DNA of 64,000 bases from Pyropia yezoensis (Eukaryota; Rhodophyta; Bangiophyceae; Bangiales; Bangiaceae). The notes below the pieces were generated by a model that was given only the letters and a program-made list of their open reading frames with translations, was not told the origin of the DNA and did not search any database. Shown piece after piece: positions 11,194-22,480 of this stretch. The stretch is from NCBI GenBank assembly GCA_009829735.1, contig CM020619.1:32374685-32438684 (forward strand). Direction: 5' to 3'. Position numbers and translations under genes: made by a program. Each line of letters starts with the position of its first letter. Positions within the stretch are counted from its first letter, which is position 1.

Positions 11194-12512
11194 TCACGGC
11201 TCCGGCAGGCGGCTAAATTCCTTGGACGGCGTGTAGGAAGACACAGGCTTGCTGATCATCGACGGCACTTGCGCGCACGCCCCGGGGCCCGACCCGGTCA
11301 TGGCCCACTTGGTCGTCTCCTTGGTCTCGCACCAGTACTTGCCCATAAAGTCGCATGAGTACGACGGCATCTTGTTGGGCTCCGACTTGCACTGCCCCGG
11401 CTTGCCGTCGACGGGCACCGTGGTGGTGGGTTGCGCCGCTTTCGCACCACACTGGCACCCGCAGCCAAGAGTCACCTCAGAAAAGAAGGCCGCCGCGTTG
11501 GGATCGTTGGCGCTCGGCTGAGTAATCGAATAGATAATGAGCAGCCGGTCAATCGGCTCTGGGTAGGTCACAAACGCCTTGCACTGGCCGGTCGGGTCAT
11601 TCATAAAGGGGCAGTCTGGGGGAGGGATACAAGAAGAGCAGACAAGGGTGGCGAGGCAGAAGACAGTGGGAATGACAAGGACCAACGTACCATCGCTTCA
11701 GTCAGCTGCGCTAATCTCCCGTACACCTGTCTGGGATGACCACGCGTCGCCTGGCAAGGCCACCAGGAGTCTCCCCTCACAGAGTCACACCGATGACGGA
11801 GATGAGCACTCGCCGTCCTCTTCCATCCCCATTCATTGACCCCTCCGCAAAACTTACTCTTGGTCTCGGTCCACGAGCTGTACGCCGCACCGTCAATGAG
11901 CAGGTCACTCCCTGGGAAGCCCACCTCTTTCAGCGACTCTCCCGGCATCCGGAACTGCTGCACCGCCACCAGCGACCCCTTCTTGGTCGTCATGATCGGC
12001 CGCACGACGGCACCGTCAGCCATCGCCAGGCTGCTCATCGTCTCGCGCCAGCCGTCGGCTGGGTTCTCCACAGGCTGCGCGTCAATGTCCTCCAGCACCA
12101 GGTCTGCAGAAAACTTGAAGCCGTTCGCCTCCACCAAGATGGCTTGGAAGCCCTTGTACGTCGGCATCTTTCCGTCGCGTCCCGTCCCCGTCACGCACTT
12201 GGCGTCATTCTCGTGGCTAACCACCGTGTAGTTGCTGCTGCTGTCGGGGTAGGCCAAGCCGGTGGGCAGGGCCGGCATGGTGGTGCACCCCCCCACATTG
12301 ACCTTGGTGCCCTTGAGCTCCCGACCGTCTTCCATCTTGTACACGCCTCCAGCCGACGCGAGGATGCGGTGGATGGGCACAAACTCGCACGACTTGGCGT
12401 CGGCCACCGACGCCGCGGCGAGGACGGACACGGCGACCGCGGCCGCCGCAGTGGTGAGCACCATGGGCAGCGTGCGCGCGCTCTTGGTCGGAGACCCCGT
12501 AGCCATGGCCAT
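11194..12512 (-). CDS. Secreted Cys-rich protein, two exons
   Basis: The start ATG is at 12512. Exon 1 (12512-11858) begins with a basic N-terminus, a hydrophobic run and a VADA cleavage-like site, a clear signal peptide of about 40 residues. The intron 11857-11616 (242 nt) has a GA|GTAAGT donor and a pyrimidine-rich CCCCCAG acceptor. Exon 2 (11615-11194) continues in the correct frame and is rich in Cys (CGCQCG, SYSCDFMGKYWC). The spliced product has 358 residues. The Cys content, Asn-X-Ser/Thr site (NYT) and absence of a transmembrane segment point to an extracellular or wall protein, probably stabilised by disulfides. I do not recognise the family. The intron model is strongly supported because the splice signals and frame agree. 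Confidence 0.8.
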
Positions 12513-13115
12513 CTTGTCCGTTGGGCAGAGGGCGCGGTCACAGCAGGGTATGGTTCAGGGAGGCAGGCAGGCACGCCGCACAGCCACGAGATAACGAGGA
12601 GAGGGCTGAGAAGCGAGGAGAGGAGGTGGGCGGCAGCGGTTGGGACCAGAGCGGGAGGTGGTGGGGTTGTGTGGCTATGAGGGTGATGAGGCCATTGAAC
12701 CACTGGGATGCCCTCCCGCTGTCCCTGAAATACCCTCACCGGCACAGGATCGCTGTCCCCCAAAGCCGCGGGCCTCATCCCGGCAGCGCCGCCCAGGCGC
12801 CGCCGCGCCCAGCCACCTTCCGCCCAGTCACAGCGCCCGGCACGCCACGTCCCGTAGCGTGACGAGGACCACGATGATGCCGCAGCGGGCATCGCTACGC
12901 CGCCACCCGCCCCCCCCCCTTCCCAGCCCCCCCCCTCCACCTTTCGGAGCAGTCAGTACGGCGATAGTGATTCCATCAACGGCGGGCTGGGGTGGCACAA
13001 CAAGAAGCGACACGAGCAGGTGCGCGGACGGGCTGTGGGGCGCGGTACCACGTCACCCGCTGGGCAGCCGCGCGGGATAGCCCGTGGAATTGACAGGCGG
13101 ACGAGGAGGAGGGGG
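12513..13115. other. Intergenic region upstream of the secreted-protein gene
   Basis: This is the upstream region of the minus-strand secreted-protein gene and presumably holds its promoter. No TATA-like element or other motif stands out. A C-rich tract lies at about 12907-12940. No gene is supported. Confidence 0.4.
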
Positions 13116-13944
13116 GGCGAAGGAGGGGAAGCGCTCATCGCCCCTCCGCTGCGCACTGCCCGGCACGGGGCGGGATGCGCCGGCGTTCCACCGTCACGGC
13201 ACACCATCAGAATGACGAAGTAGAGGCCCCCTGTGGCACCAACCCCCCCATCGCCTGTGGCAAAGGCGATGAGGCGTCATCAGGCCGGTGATGCGTCTTC
13301 GTCTTTGGCGGTGGCAGTGGGCGGAGGCGGTGGCGGTGGCGATTGCGGTGGCGATTGCGGTCTGAGGAAGCCCGCCGGGTCCCCCTCTGCCAGAACGCTC
13401 TGACGTGGGGCCGCCGAGACGGCTGCCGGCCGCTGCATCCCGTCGCGAGGCAGTGGCTGGCAAATTTCAATAGAATGCGTCGTCGGCCCCCAGCTCCTCT
13501 TGCTGTCGCCCCCCGTCGAGTACACTGTACGAACACTCGGGAACTGGTCGTGACGGACCCTGGGAGGTGGAACCGACTCTATCGCTCGCATCAGTATTTC
13601 GGTTGTAACCAATTTTCTTGACCCCATGATGAAAGACTTGCAGAGTTCCTGTACTAAGTACTGATTTGCACATTGAGCGCACAAAGAAGGGCTCACCTGG
13701 TCGCCGTCTCCATCAACTTGCCATCCCATAGCAGCGCGTCTCCCCCATAACCAATACCCTCATGCCCCGGCCCTGTTTCTCTTCTTTTCTGTTCACTCTC
13801 TCCCACCCCTTTGGGCCTCCGCCCTTGCAAAGAATCCACTTGGATCCGCTGCCGCGGCCCCCGCCTCAGCCGCCGCTGCTATCGGCACTGCCGTTGCCAT
13901 CACAATCCTCCCGACTCTCTATGAGACATGGAAGGCAACACGGC
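13116..13944. repeat. 829-bp tandem duplication, copy 1
   Basis: This block recurs 840-841 bp downstream with almost no differences; from 13181 to 13930 I see essentially one substitution. Each copy holds the same minus-strand 149-codon frame (13729-13280 in this copy), which contains a perfect CAG|GTGAGC donor-like sequence, so it may include an exon, but no family is recognisable. The left edge follows the G-rich run at 13109-13117. Confidence 0.9.
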
Positions 13945-13956
13945 ACAAGATCAGAG

Positions 13957-14784
13957 GGCGAAGGAGGGGAAGCGCTCATCGTCCCCCGCTGCGCACTGCC
14001 CGGCACGGGGCGGGATGCGCTGGCGTTCCACCGTCACGGCACACCATCAGAATGACGAAGTAGAGGCCCCCTGTGGCACCAACCCCCCCATCGCCTGTGG
14101 CAAAGGCGATGAGGCGTCATCAGGCCGGTGATGCGTCTTCGTCTTTGGCGGTGGCAGTGGGCGGAGGCGGTGGCGGTGGCGATTGCGGTGGCGATTGCGG
14201 TCTGAGGAAGCCCGCCGGGTCCCCCTCTGCCAGAACGCTCTGACGTGGGGCCGCCGAGACGGCTGCCGGCCGCTGCATCCCGTCGCGAGGCAGTGGCTGG
14301 CAAATTTCAATAGAATGCGTCGTCGGCCCCCAGCTCCTCTTGCTGTCGCCCCCCGTCGAGTACACTGTACGAACACTCGGGAACTGGTCGTGACGGACCC
14401 TGGGAGGTGGAACCGACTCTATCGCTCGCATCAGTATTTCGGTTGTAACCAATTTTCTTGACCCCATGATGAAAGACTTGCAGAGTTCCTGTACTAAGTA
14501 CTGATTTGCACATTGAGCGCACAAAGAAGGGCTCACCTGGTCGCCGTCTCCATCAACTTGCCATCCCATAGCAGCGCGTCTCCCCCATAACCAATACCCT
14601 CATGCCCCGGCCCTGTTTCTCTTCTTTTCTGTTCACTCTCTCCCACCCCTTTGGGCCTCCGCCCTTGCAAAGAATCCACTTGGATCCGCTGCCGCGGCCC
14701 CCGCCTCAGCCGCCGCTGCTATCGGCACTGCCGTTGCCATCACAATCCTCCCGACTCTCTATGAGACATGTATGGCAACACGGC
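13957..14784. repeat. 829-bp tandem duplication, copy 2
   Basis: This is the second copy of the block, separated from the first by about 12 bp. It differs near its left edge by one indel and a few substitutions and ends at GCAACACGGC, after which the flanks diverge. The near identity shows a recent duplication or an assembly duplication. Confidence 0.9.
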
Positions 14785-17410
14785 GCGAGGACATTACCGC
14801 CGGCAGTCAGGCCAGCACGTCGGTTCGGCGGCCGCCCCAAAACCACATCCAGCAGCGGCATACGACTTCGCTTTGCCAAGTAGCCTTCAGCCGCTGGACG
14901 CGGCACACCAAGCCGCTTGCCGCCGCTGGACGTGCTGCGAGACGGGTGCGGAAGGGCCGTAAAGAGGAGCGTAGAAAAACAGGTTGGCCGCCCCATGCGA
15001 GCACGGTTGCGCGGAGACTGTGGCGGCCACCATGCGGAGGAGGGACATCCGGGCATGCCTACGCCGCCAGCCACGTCGCGGACACAGCGCACTGTGTATC
15101 TTGTCCCCACCATGGCACTTGCGTTGACAGGGGCGGCGGCGAAGACCGCCTCCGCCGCCGCCGCCCGACAGGCAGCCCTCAGCTCTAAGCGTGGTGGGGA
15201 GTGTATGTGGTGCCACAGGGCCTGGTACGCCCCACTTCCCACGACGTGGCGCGGACCCAGTGACTGGCACGACGGGCGTCTTCCCCGACCATGTCCCTTT
15301 CCCCAGCCCACCCCTTTCACCCCCCCGGAGCACAGCATGGGGATGGTGATGAGGGGGAAGTCTCATTGAGAGGATGGCTACATGGGGATGGCCTTGGGGA
15401 GGAGCACGGGAAGGGGGGAAGGTAGCGCAGTGCTCGGCAGGGGCAACGGAGGCCCTTGCCCCGCGGCGGGGAGCGGTCCGAATGACACGGGGGCTCTCCC
15501 GGCGGTGCCACTCCCCCCACCGGCCGTCGTGGCAGTCGAAAGTGATCGGGCCGGTGACGCATCATCGTCAACGGTGGTGGTGGCTGTGGCGGTGGCGGTG
15601 GCAGTGGCGCGCCCCACCCTGAAGGGTGCCCTGGGATCGCAGGGTGGGACGATGCAAATACCCACGCTTCCCCGCGAGTGCCAACGATCTAGGTACTCTT
15701 CTCTATTTGTTTTTAATTCAGTGCCTCAATCTTGGAGACCAGAAGAGGCCGGCAGGCGTGGTCAGCTTTCCGCCCCCACCCGCCCAGCCCTACGGTGGCG
15801 CGTAGGTAGCTGGGGCAGATGCGGCACCGGAAGCTCTGACCGCGGCGGGCCCCCCGCCCTCCCGTCGCGACCCAGGGCGGCCTGCGGCCAGCTGTTCACC
15901 CGCCCGATGCCGCGCGCGCGCGGCTCTCCCCCCCCCGCCCCACCCCCCTCAACCCCCCCCACCGGACACAGTGGCCACTCCCCGTCGGCCATGGACTTCC
16001 CATGCAGCCCAGACGGCCAGCCCAGCTCTGCGCTGTGCAACCTGCCCCGCCGCCGTCTCGTCCCGGGCCATGGCAGCGTAGGCGCGGGTGCACCTCTCGA
16101 AATCTAGCTAGAGGTGCGGCCGCGCGATATGCAGCCGCCCGAGCTCTCCCTTCCCCCCCGCCCCCCCCCCCCCCCCCCGATAGGTACGGTTGAATTGCCT
16201 AACCACCGTACATCTCCCCACCCCCCCCCCCCCCTCCCATCTGGGGCACAACGGGGCTACAGCAGGAGCCGCTCCGCGTGCACCGCGCGCCGCGCGCTTG
16301 CCAATCGTCGTCCAGCCCGCTGAGGCTGGGCCGGCTGGCCCCGCCCCCTGCGCCGCCCCGCCCCCCGCACGGGTCGCCTCGCACGGGGCGCCGGCCCGAG
16401 AGTCGGCGCCAGCCCCCACCCGATCGGACGGGGCGCGTTCGACAGGGTAGAGAGGTGGCCGGGTCGTCACCGTACTGTACATGCAGTATGTCCACCTCGG
16501 AGGGGCGGGCGTGGCGTAGGGGTCAAGTCATCCACCCGGGTTTGCAGCACTCATCGAGACAATATCCTCGACACACCATCCCACGGGTGAGGAGCCCGTC
16601 CCGCGGCCTTTGCTGTCGCTGGGGGTGTGGCAGAGGTCGAGAGGTGACGAGGCGTCTGGGGGAGCCAGCAGGGCTTGGTCGTCGGCGGGCCCCACGCCCC
16701 CTTCGCCCGCCAACCCCTGCGTTCTCTCTGTGTCAGCCACACGGCGGCTGCGCCGTCTTTGCAGCGACCGGGGGCACAGAGGCGGAGGTGGGCAGGGGGG
16801 GGGAAGGAACCTCGGCTGCCAACAGGGAGCACCTTCGCCCGCCCACCCCACCTCCAACCCCAATCCCCACCCCACAGGGTCAGCCCCCGCCATGCCTGGC
16901 CGTCCTGTGGGACCCCGTGGCGGCCACGCCCACGGCTTTGCCACGGTGGCGCCTGCCAAGCATTTCCTGTCGCCCTGGCGACTGCCAGGCCACCAGGCTC
17001 GCACGATCATAATGGCGCCCCCCCTGGACGCACAGACGCCGGACCCTGCGGGCCGACTGCCCCCTTGGAGACGCTGCGGCAGCCGGAGGTACCTGCAGCG
17101 CGGTGGGGCCGGTCGCCCCGGCTGGCCCTCCAATTTGCACTCATGGAGGGGGGCGTGGGGAGGTCGAGGGGGAGCACCGGAACGTGTACAAAACGGCAGC
17201 TCGCCGGGCGCGCCCGCTGTGGTGGTGGCCATGCCCATCCGACGCACCAGCGCCGACGCCCCCCCTCACCAACCCCCCCCCCCCTGCGGCGCTCCACGCT
17301 CTCCTCCGAACGCCCGCGCACGCATCCTGTGAGCGTCTTTTGGTTTGCGGCGGGTCCGCTTTCGCGGCAACCCTCTCCTCCCCGTCTCTCTCTCCCGCAA
17401 CTCACGAGTG
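14785..17410. other. Intergenic GC-rich region with C tracts
   Basis: No gene is supported. Frames on both strands around 14772-15366 and 15382-17300 stay open mainly because of GC content. Homopolymer C tracts lie near 16150-16180 and 16218-16235, and (GGTGGC)n-like repeats near 15580-15606. A short AT-richer stretch lies at 15690-15730. Confidence 0.4.
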
Positions 17411-18109
17411 ATGGCGGCGGCGGCCAGCTCTCTGACCATGCCCGTGCGCCGCCGCAGGGCGGCCCCCACGGCGGTTGCCGCAGCGACAGCGATGGCCATC
17501 GTGCTGGTGTCCGCTGCCACCGTCACCAGCGCGGCGGTGGTGGCGGCCGTGACGCCCCCCCCCGCTGGTGGCTGGGCGCGGCAGCTGAGCACCAAGGTCG
17601 GCGCCACCCTTCCCTCTTTCCCCGCGGCTGGCGCCGTGGCGCGGCCGCTTGTGCCGGGCGTGTCGATTTTTACCGACGGGACGTACGGCCCCGTCCCTGG
17701 GGAGACGCCCCCGGCGGGGTGCCCCACCTCGTTTGCCATCACCGGGGACCTGGGCGCCACCAACAACTCCTTCCTCATCCCCGCCCCTCGGGTGAGTGTC
17801 AGTGGGGAAGCGTGTAGCGGGGAGGTGGGGCTGTTTGGCGTGTTTGGCCCCCGCCTGTCTGACCTGCTGAGCCCCAACAACACCGCAGAGCTGATTGGGC
17901 TGGACCCCAAGGGCGCCGCCGCCACCGGCGACGGCGGGCCGCTGACGTGTGGGGGTACGTCGTGGGCGGGGGAGGAACAGGGCTTTGTCTTTCTCCTCGT
18001 TGACACCACGCCGGTGCTACAATACTTTGGGGAACAAGAAGAACTCACCTGCATCCTAGGCATCTCCAACGGGGCCCCCGCGCCGTCGGCGACGCCGGCG
18101 CCAGCCTAA
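17411..18109 (+). CDS. Secreted protein of unknown function
   Basis: The frame from the ATG at 17411 encodes 232 residues. It opens with MAAAASSLTMPVRRRR followed by a long Ala/Val hydrophobic run ending near VTSAAVVAA, a signal peptide or signal anchor; a second in-frame ATG lies at 17438. The mature part is Gly/Pro-rich with a few Cys and two Asn-X-Ser/Thr sites (NNS, NNT) and ends in a Pro/Ala tail. Codon use and composition differ from the surrounding spurious frames, and the sequence reads as a folded protein. It is likely extracellular, like the minus-strand secreted protein at 12512-11194, but I see no clear homology between them and no known family. Confidence 0.65.
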   Translation: MAAAASSLTMPVRRRRAAPTAVAAATAMAIVLVSAATVTSAAVVAAVTPPPAGGWARQLSTKVGATLPSFPAAGAVARPLVPGVSIFTDGTYGPVPGETPPAGCPTSFAITGDLGATNNSFLIPAPRVSVSGEACSGEVGLFGVFGPRLSDLLSPNNTAELIGLDPKGAAATGDGGPLTCGGTSWAGEEQGFVFLLVDTTPVLQYFGEQEELTCILGISNGAPAPSATPAPA

Positions 18110-19313
18110 ACCCTAATTGGGCGTGCGGCCACGCAGGCGTGCCGTCGCCAGCAAGAGGACGGACGCCCGCGGTGCAGGTGGTGCCACGCAGGAGCAACGT
18201 CGGGTGGAGGGGCCGCCGTCCAGGGGGGGGCGCCCAAAGGGAGGAGAGAGGCCCTAGGGGGGGGGTGCAGGAGGGAGAAGAGGAGCGAAGGGACGGGCAC
18301 GGGAGGCGGGGGGGGAGCCAGAGGGGACAGGTGCAGATGAATGCGTGGTGCGTGAGTGCTGGCGTGCCGGGAGGATGGGGGCGGGGCGACCGTCGGCCGC
18401 ACCCGCTTTCAATGGGAATGGCGAGTGGGGTTGGGCACGGCCGCCCGTTGATGCATTGAGTTGACGTTGGTGTGCGTTTTTGTCTCCGCCTACGCCAGTC
18501 CGCCCCCATCCCCCCCCCCCGTCCTATCCGCTGGCGACGGCAAGTGTCAGCAGCAGGGCAAAGGAAACAGCCCGTCAGCTGTGCCGTGTCATGGCTTCCA
18601 ACCCCAGTTTCTCCCAGCGCTCGCCCTTCCAGCACCACACGTAAAGCTCGGCAAACACCTCCCCATTCCTCTCTCCCCCGGCGGCACCGCAGAGGCCACG
18701 CGCAGCACGCCGTCGGCCCACACTGCCAATGTGCCCCCGGCGGCGACACGGGAGTGGCTGGTGGGAAAGAAATGGACGGCAAAAAAATGGCGCCGCGCGT
18801 GCCGGGCAGGGGACCGGCTGTGGGCGCGGTCCGTCTTGTCCGAAGACAATCCATCGCTTCCCCCACCCGTCAAGGAATCACCACAATAGAGAAATTTGCA
18901 ACCAGGCCTAATCAAGGGTATCTCACTAAGGGTACTACTACACGTGTATCAAACAAGGCAGGGTTGTTAAAAAGTAAATAACTTTTTGTCGCGGCCTTGC
19001 CTTCAATTTTTCATTGTATCTGGTTGCTGTTCACGGCTTCGCCGAGCATGCTCTGTTGCAACCCGTGGGTGGCATCTGCTTCGTGCCTGTGGAGCTGGTT
19101 GCGAGCCGGCCCGCCCTCTCCCCAGAAAGTCCCGCGCGGTCTCCTTCGCACTTGCCCCTGCACATTGCTTCGTGTAGCGACGGATATGATGGACTCTCGC
19201 ACAGCTGCTGAGGTCGGAACCGGCGCACGAGCATCGAGCGAGTCTGGGGGTAGTGGTTGGATCGACACGTCAGCGAGTGCTGAGGCTGGAGAAGGATGTT
19301 AGGCGGGAGTCAG
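18110..19313. other. Intergenic region without a supported gene
   Basis: The left half is GC-rich. A minus-strand stretch near 18800-18590 reads in places like real protein (for example a YVWCWKGERWEKLG segment) but is split among frames, so it is not called. From about 18890 the sequence becomes AT-richer, without recognisable features, up to the solo LTR. Confidence 0.4.
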
Positions 19314-19675
19314 TGTAGCAATATGGATGACCGTACTGCGACCCCAACTTAGGGGGACTACTTGTAATTGTTAACTGTCAAGTTGGGAGTTCGTATTGGT
19401 CACGGTGTCTACGAGTTACGTATGACCAGAGGGACTTGCATCTGTGGTGGAGGGTAGTTAGTGGTGTCTCCGAGGGTTTATTAAGAGGGGGCCGGCGGCG
19501 AATCCACCGCCGGCCGTGGTAGAACAACAAACCCCTTCCATTTGGGCTCCCATCTTCGTCCCGTGGCTTGCGCTCCAAGGACAGCAACCTTGGCTTCCCG
19601 GTGACGTTGGTGCCGATCCCCCCCTGGTGGGTGCTCCCTGAGAGTAGACGAGCAACGGTTACCTATTGTGCTGCA
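19314..19675 (+). mobile_element. Solo LTR of retrotransposon family A
   Basis: This 362-bp sequence begins TGTAGCA and ends GTGCTGCA, and it aligns along its whole length with the LTRs at 23450 and 50440, including the GGCCGGCGG hairpin. It is flanked by the perfect 5-bp duplication GTCAG on both sides, with no internal region, as expected when two LTRs of one insertion recombine. Several substitutions relative to the full-length element show an older insertion. Confidence 0.95.
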
Positions 19676-21251
19676 GTCAGACAGGATTCGGATGATGGTG
19701 CTGGACGCTCAGGGCTCCCCGCCTCGCGCCTGAGCACCGGCTCTGACCGCAGGGCGAGTGACACGATGTTGGTGTTTAATTTTTTTGCTTGGAGTCGGGG
19801 CCTTTTGTCGCCTTTTAAACAAGCTGGTGAAGGACAAGCAGCTGACCGGGAATCAGCTTGCAAGACTTCTCTCGAACTGCGGCAAGTGTCGCCGCGCCTC
19901 TTGAGAAGGGGTGGGGAAGCGCCTGCTTAGCCCTTTCGCAGGGCCCTCGCGCAGTCTCGACGGGGGGGCTTTCGAAGATGGCAGTGAGCTGGGAGAGGGG
20001 TTGGCGCAGCGGCTGGCATGGCACGCGCGCGGAGAACCTGCCGAAACAACTACGACTCAAGCTTAAATTGTCCATGATTTTCAGTATAGGTGGTCACATA
20101 TGTAGTCAACCTATGAGTAGTGGTAGGCTTGTGCTGCACACCCCTTTTTCGGGGGCGTGCAGGCGTGACACGCCCTAGACACGCCTTAAGCACGCCCTCC
20201 AAAATTCATCCCGCCCTGCACGCCCGAAGAGCTTTTCACAATTTTACCAGACGGACGCACATTATAAACAGGTTCTGCCACCATGGACCGTTGCTTCAGG
20301 TAGTTGCTTGGATCACGCCGGACTCTTTCTGTCAGAAAAGAGCGCACTGGCTACGGTCACTCGTGGGAGCGCCCGTGAAGCAGACATGCCTGCGCTGGCC
20401 CCCACTGCGCCAAGAAAGCGAAGAAGCAAGACAGCCGCGTCCGGCGCGACTGCCTCGAAGGCACCACGACAACCACGACGTGTGCGTGAGCTGGGCGCAG
20501 GCAATCCCAGATTGGATGCATGCAGCATTGCTCCCGCCCCGTATACAGAACAGAATGGCCTCTCTGGCTGGGCCCATAATGACCACTCAATTTGGGTTTC
20601 ACTGTGCGATGCAAAGTCTCAGAATGTATGCAAGTCCATTAAAAGTACGATCCCACCAAAGTGCACGTCCCGATATCTCGGGCGTGCCGGCGTAACACGC
20701 TCTAAAACACGCCGTATCCAGCACGGGGCGTGCTGCTTACGTGGTGCACGCCCTTGGCGTGCACTAAGCCGAAATGATGGGTCTCTGAGACCCTTTAAGT
20801 AATGTATCCATGAATTAATGCATTAATCAAAAGTGAAAATAAACTCATTGAGCCCCCTGAAGGAAGGGTATCCGAAGAAGCCCGGCTGGATACCGGGAAA
20901 TCTGGAATGTACAGATGCCAACAGCTGTGGTACAGTCTGTATGCGGTTATCCATGGCCATGTGGCCAAGGTGTAGCCGATGCCCATGTTTGCTTTTCCAT
21001 GTGACTTGTGAGTCCATCGACGGAGTACTTGAGATAACCTAGAATCTGAGTATTCAGTTCCAATCAATACGTAATGATGTCAAGCAAGTCCAACATGGGG
21101 AAAGGCGTGCGAGGCTGTGCCGTGGTTCTCTCGCCCTTGACCGTGCGCGTCCGCGTGCGGACACGGGTCAACCTCACGGAGGCTGCCAGTAGTACTAGGC
21201 CTGGCCCCTGCTGTTTTGAGGCCTCGAGTGCCGCCAGAGGATCTGCGCTTT
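19676..21251. other. Intergenic region with CACGC-rich repeats and palindromes
   Basis: No gene is supported. Two imperfect direct repeats rich in GCGTG/CACGC lie at 20150-20198 and 20679-20726. Perfect palindromes occur at 20778-20792 (GGGTCTCTGAGACCC) and about 20813-20826 (ATTAATGCATTAAT). The region is AT-richer than the host half and may be an unclassified transposon relic. Confidence 0.5.
20150..20726. repeat. Paired CACGC-rich direct repeats
   Basis: The blocks 20150-20198 and 20679-20726 share the pattern GGCGTGC-GGCGT-ACACGC-CTA-ACACGCC in the same orientation, 529 bp apart. They could be the remnants of short LTRs or clustered binding sites. Confidence 0.5.
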
Positions 21252-21716
21252 TCAAACAGAGCTTTTCTGTTTATCGTCAAGCGTCGTCTTCCTCACACGC
21301 CAAAACCATGTCCACCGTCTCGTTAATGGCCTCGGAGTCGTCCTTGCGGCCAGCCAGCACCGGGCAGCCTGCTCTCTCTGCTCCCGCCCAAGTTCCTCAA
21401 ACTCATCAGACACAGCAGTGCAAGCCATCAGGGCCACTACCTCGCCGATATCGACCTGTTCCTTGTCCGTAAAGAGTTGCACCCCAGCAACGGCGTTGTG
21501 CAGCTCTGTCTGCGCTCCGGGAGGCAGGACATCGGCGTGCAGCCAGCAGCAAGCGATGTCCTCCGCTGAGACGGCGTCCCACTTCTCCACGAAAATCCGC
21601 GCTGAACGGCGGGCACACGTCATTGCCCACCACTCTTTGAACTTGACACGGTTATCAGCGTCGTACGGTTCTAAGTGCGCAACCAGGAATTTAGGTGTCA
21701 GAAGAGCATGAGTCAT
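21252..21716 (-). pseudogene. Pogo/CENP-B-like transposase C-terminal remnant
   Basis: The frame reads VKFKEWWAM...FVEKWDAVSAEDIACCWLHADVLPP, which resembles the end of the DDE_1 (pogo, Tigger, jerky) transposase domain, where a Trp and a VS-E-I--CW----I-P motif close the catalytic region. No catalytic Asp residues or N-terminal helix-turn-helix are visible, so only the C-terminus survives. It lies on the same strand as the remnant at 22480-21788 but is a separate copy, because both hold the same kind of motif. Confidence 0.5.
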
Positions 21717-21787
21717 GCACGAAAATGTTCAAATCTACACAAGAATGTTCAGTCGAGATCCGAGAAAGGAACAAGAAGAATAGCAGG

Positions 21788-22480
21788 TCATTCGCTCTCC
21801 TCCACCTCCACGCTGCTCACATCGTACTCGTCACTGGAGCTCGCCCGAGTGCACTCCCGATGATCCTTCGCGATCTCTGCGTTGCCAGCTGGCCCAACAG
21901 AGCACTCAGGGCACACCAAGTGCTCCGCACTATTGCACTCCATCCACCCGCGCCCCCCTCGGCGCGTCTTGCTCGTACAGACCCGGCAGGTGTTGTTCTT
22001 CCTTTCCGACAGGTGCTGGTCCTCAGCCTTGTCCTTGTCCGCCCTCTTGCGGAGACGCTTCTCCGATCCCTGCGCCTTCTCCATTTCCATCTTGTCCCGG
22101 GCGGCCTGCCGCGCTGGGGCCTGGGCAGTCGATGCAGCGCCCGAGTGAGGAACGGAGCTCTGCACCGACGCCTGACCCGTCGAGGTCCCCTTGCGGCTCG
22201 TAATGTTGCGCTGGGTGGCCTACGAGATGACGGCAGCCGCTGCGCTCTGCGCAACCTCCCGCGCGGAGGCGTCCTCCGCCACCATGCCGAGGTTGTCCTA
22301 GGCCCGCTGCAGCATTGTGGCCGGGCTGAATGGCCAGAGCCCGCACAGCTGGAAGGAGCCAACGATGGCTTCCGACGTGAAAGCCATCACCTCCGCCATG
22401 TAGGCGGCCCGCAGCAGCAAGTCGCGCTCGTTGGTCGACGACAAAACGCAGTCCATAATGGTGAGGAGCCACCCACACAT
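21788..22480 (-). pseudogene. Second pogo/CENP-B-like transposase C-terminus with zinc-ligand tail
   Basis: From 22480 the frame reads EVMAFTSEAIVGSFQLCGLWPFSP, the typical end of pogo/jerky-type transposases. It is interrupted by TAG stops at about 22298 and 22222, then continues in the same frame with a Lys/Glu/Arg-rich segment and a Cys cluster CRVC...MEC...HLVCPEC, a likely zinc-binding tail common at the C-terminus of such proteins. The catalytic half is missing upstream. Confidence 0.55.

Noticed and set aside
13280-13729. Duplicated minus-strand 149-codon frame, considered as a histone-fold-like exon
   Set aside because: The resemblance is too vague, and its second half is Pro-rich low complexity.
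17791-17816. GGGTGAGTG splice-donor-like site in the secreted-protein gene
   Set aside because: The only nearby acceptor would make an intron of under 30 nt, and the uninterrupted frame reads as a coherent protein.
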